From Ktedonobacter robiniae (lineage in GTDB: Bacteria > Chloroflexota > Ktedonobacteria > Ktedonobacterales > Ktedonobacteraceae): DNA of 64,000 nucleotides. The notes beneath the pieces are model-generated. The model was not told the DNA's origin. It did no database searches and saw only the letters and a program-made list of their open reading frames with translations. The translations under genes and the position numbers were made by a program. The stretch covers positions 3,664,001-3,728,000 of the forward strand of contig NZ_BNJG01000001.1 in assembly GCF_016587375.1 (NCBI RefSeq), read 5' to 3'. This document shows, in pieces, positions 62,234-64,000 of the stretch (within the stretch, counting starts at the first letter, position 1; each line of letters opens with the position of its first letter).

Positions 62234-63427
62234 CTAAAATGCGGTTTCGGCCATGCGATCAATATGCTTACAGAAGCGCTCGATCTCTTCTTCAGTGTTA
62301 TAGTAGTGCAGGGAGGCGCGGACCATCGTGTTCAGGTGGCGGCTCTCCATATCCAGGAGCGTTGAGTTATAATCGGAGATAGAGACGTTGATCTTCTCCG
62401 CGGCTAGCTGGCGCTTGATCTCTTCAGGGGGGATCCCCTCAATCGTAAAGGTCACGATGCCACACTGGTTGACACCCCGATCATGCACAATGACGCCGGG
62501 TATCGGGCTAAGTTGAGTGCGGAGCTGGTATGCCAGGGCCTTGAGACGGCGCCAGATGTTCTCCAGCCCCCAGTTGAGCGCATAGTCAACGGCGACTCCC
62601 AGGCCGATACGACCCGCGACATTCCCCTCCCAGTTCTCGAAGCGCCGCGCGTCTGGGCGCATCTCATAGCTATCCTGCGTCGTCCAGGTAGCGGCGTGCA
62701 GGTCAAGCATGGGCGGCTCTAGCTGTTCCAGGAAGGCGCGCCGTACATAGAGAAAACCAGTTCCACGCGGCCCGCGTAGATACTTGCGTCCCGTGGCCGA
62801 GAGCATATCACAGCCAATTTGTTCGACATCGATAGGCATCTGCCCGACGGACTGGCAGGCATCGACGAGAAAAGGAATGTGATGCTGGCGTGCTAGCTTG
62901 CCAATAGCCTGTACTGGATTGACAAGGCCGCCATTGGTGGGGACATGCGTCACCGAGATGAGTTTGACGCGCTCATCGAGTATAGACTGAAGCGCCTCTA
63001 CATCGACCTGCCCATATTTGTCATTAGGGATAGGCTCTACCACGGCTCCTGTCTTACGTGCTACCTGTAAATAGGCGATATAGTTGCTCGCATATTCCGC
63101 GATGGAGGTCAGGATACGATCCCCTGCCTGGAAGCGCATGCCATAGAAGGCCATATCCCAGGCGCGGGTTGCATTCTCTATGAGCGCCACCTCGTCGCGC
63201 GAACAGTGAAGCAGGGTCGCAATGGCATCATAGGTATGTTCTGATTGCTTCTGGGCGTGATCGGCGGCCTCATAGCCCCCAATCTGAGCTTCGAGGCGCA
63301 GGTGATCCAGCGTGGCTGAGAGAACTGGCTCGGGGAGAAGAGAGGCGCCAGCATTATTGAAGTGCAGCACATTAGCACAGCCTGGCGTCTCCTCCCTGGC
63401 GCGTTGTACATCGAAAACGAAAGGCAT
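62234..63427 (-). CDS. class V aminotransferase (cysteine desulfurase-like)
   Basis: This 397-residue PLP enzyme is of the NifS/SufS/isopenicillin-epimerase-like group. Motifs are FNNAGASLLPEPV near 23-35, NATRAWDMAFYGM, the SVTHVPTNGGLVNPV cofactor loop, FLVDACQSVGQMPIDV with the PLP-binding Asp, and SATGRKYLRGPRGTGFL with Lys215 as the Schiff base. RPDARRFENWEG follows. The usual catalytic Cys of desulfurases is not evident in the C-terminal loop, so a C-S lyase or epimerase-like activity is possible. ATG 63427 has AAGGAAG upstream; the frame extends further through a repeat. Confidence 0.87.
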   Translation of the reverse strand: MPFVFDVQRAREETPGCANVLHFNNAGASLLPEPVLSATLDHLRLEAQIGGYEAADHAQKQSEHTYDAIATLLHCSRDEVALIENATRAWDMAFYGMRFQAGDRILTSIAEYASNYIAYLQVARKTGAVVEPIPNDKYGQVDVEALQSILDERVKLISVTHVPTNGGLVNPVQAIGKLARQHHIPFLVDACQSVGQMPIDVEQIGCDMLSATGRKYLRGPRGTGFLYVRRAFLEQLEPPMLDLHAATWTTQDSYEMRPDARRFENWEGNVAGRIGLGVAVDYALNWGLENIWRRLKALAYQLRTQLSPIPGVIVHDRGVNQCGIVTFTIEGIPPEEIKRQLAAEKINVSISDYNSTLLDMESRHLNTMVRASLHYYNTEEEIERFCKHIDRMAETAF

Positions 63428-63466
63428 ATCACAGCTTCCTTCTGCTGAAAAGGAAAAGCGGGGAGT

Positions 63467-63519
63467 GCAGAGGGGCGCCAGCCCCTCTGCGTCCCTTTCC
63501 CCTACCGCCGCAGGCGGTA
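63467..63519. repeat. GC-rich hairpin pair, family C copy 2
   Basis: A perfect 10-bp stem (GCAGAGGGGC/GCCCCTCTGC, 63467-63490) is followed by TACCGCCGCAGGCGGTA (63503-63519). The same two-hairpin plan occurs at 40187-40255. Here it lies in the leader of the class V aminotransferase gene. Confidence 0.65.
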
Positions 63520-63903
63520 TGAACTCTTTCAAACGAAATTGAACAGCGTACTAAAAATAGACGTAGTGCTTTCTTATCTTACCATTCAGGACCGTTCCAT
63601 GCGAGTAGGCATGAAGAGGAGAATAGTGGTAGCTGTCAGAGAATAGAATGTGGCTTAATGATTAACAAATACATTACAAAATTTGGCCTGGAGGACTGCC
63701 AGGAGTACTAAAGCATGGAAAATTTTGAGATTATAGACAAAATTCTTTACGATTAATATAGTGACTGACGAAAGTTCCTATTGATCTTGCGGTGAGGGGT
63801 TGTCAGAGGCAAAAGGTGGGGAAGTCTATGTTTCAGGCTTCACACATAACGATGTCTGTTCCCACCTGATTTTAGGAATGGTACGAGGAGGTACGTTAGC
63901 GAT
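63520..63903 (+). promoter_or_regulatory. leader region of the homoserine dehydrogenase-like gene with a possible leader peptide
   Basis: The AT-rich 384 bp precede the last gene. A 13-codon frame at 63828-63869 reads MFQASHITMSVPT, with GGTGGGGA just upstream, and contains Ile, two Thr and two Met codons. Its ribosome-binding site and its last codons can pair (AGGTGGG with CCCACCT). This could be an attenuator for the aspartate pathway, but the evidence is thin. Confidence 0.3.
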
Positions 63904-64000
63904 ATGCATACAAAAGAGCGAAAAACAGAGATCAAGACCTATAATCTCTGTATTTTAGGCTTTGGCAACGTCGGTCGAGCTTTAGCGCGGCACCTATTAG
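63904..64000 (+). CDS. hom: N-terminus of a homoserine dehydrogenase-like protein (runs off window)
   Basis: Thirty-two codons are visible. After a charged start (MHTKERKTEIKTYN) comes LCILGFGNVGRALARHLL, the dinucleotide-binding Gly-x-Gly-x-x-Gly of NAD(P)-dependent homoserine dehydrogenases. That enzyme reduces aspartate semialdehyde to homoserine for Thr and Met. AGGAGG lies 12 nt upstream of the ATG. Other Rossmann dehydrogenases cannot be excluded from so short a piece; the FGNVG wording favours Hom. Confidence 0.65.
   Translation, partial: MHTKERKTEIKTYNLCILGFGNVGRALARHLL

Overview
The window looks like a chromosomal segment of a bacterium of the Chloroflexota, most likely a Ktedonobacteria-type spore-forming actinomycete-like organism. 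This is inference from content and not a database match. The pointers are the nusA-rnpM-infB-rbfA-nrnA-truB-ribF order running straight into an actinobacterial-style fhaA-fhaB-ftsW block, a membrane EtfD beside etfBA, cytochrome bd with a menA-like prenyltransferase, a PATAN (DUF4388)/roadblock response regulator, and frequent GTG/TTG starts with strong Shine-Dalgarno sites. There are no rRNA or tRNA genes, no CRISPR array, no phage genes and no transposase gene.

Layout. 1-4813: 5' part of mutS, a LapA-like membrane protein, and two coupled hypothetical genes, the first apparently carrying a one-base frameshift. 4840-16309 (all minus): cell-wall block ftsW/fhaB/fhaA, then ribF, truB, nrnA, rbfA, infB, rnpM, nusA. 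infB has its own promoter and a structured leader of about 440 nt ending in an intrinsic terminator. 16799-27798: acyl-CoA dehydrogenase, two methyltransferases, a small P-loop kinase, a CorC-type CBS protein, etfD-etfA-etfB, a PH-domain membrane protein and a GNAT acetyltransferase. 27915-33232: cydAB, PRC-barrel protein, small membrane protein, menA-like gene, histidine phosphatase. 33402-37495: complete ECF vitamin transporter (T, two ATPases, S) next to rpiA. 37932-44949: REC-PATAN-roadblock regulator, a 48-residue membrane peptide, PspA, and an XRE regulator/membrane protein/NfeD/flotillin operon, which reads as a membrane-stress neighbourhood. 45281-54568: penicillin acylase-type Ntn hydrolase, cysS, carotenoid oxygenase and small membrane proteins. 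54733-64000: cobalamin-dependent metH, tandem GCS2 carboxylate-amine ligases, a 2H phosphoesterase, a class V aminotransferase and the start of a homoserine dehydrogenase-like gene.

How the genes work together. Acyl-CoA dehydrogenase, EtfAB and EtfD would form a route from fatty acyl-CoA to the quinone pool; the menA-like enzyme would make that quinone, and cytochrome bd could oxidise it. The nusA-infB-rbfA block serves transcription and translation. PspA, flotillin and NfeD would act on membrane integrity.

The most unusual feature is structural. About fifteen long inverted repeats, most perfect, with arms of 15-35 bp, sit just 3' of genes. Several contain the stop codon, or the last codons, of the neighbouring gene inside an arm. 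Four of them (17983, 19427, 41341, 46038) belong to one sequence family whose copies differ from each other by substitutions that are all compensated in the partner arm. Single-arm copies occur at 48741 and 53775. This is the best candidate in the window for an undescribed element.
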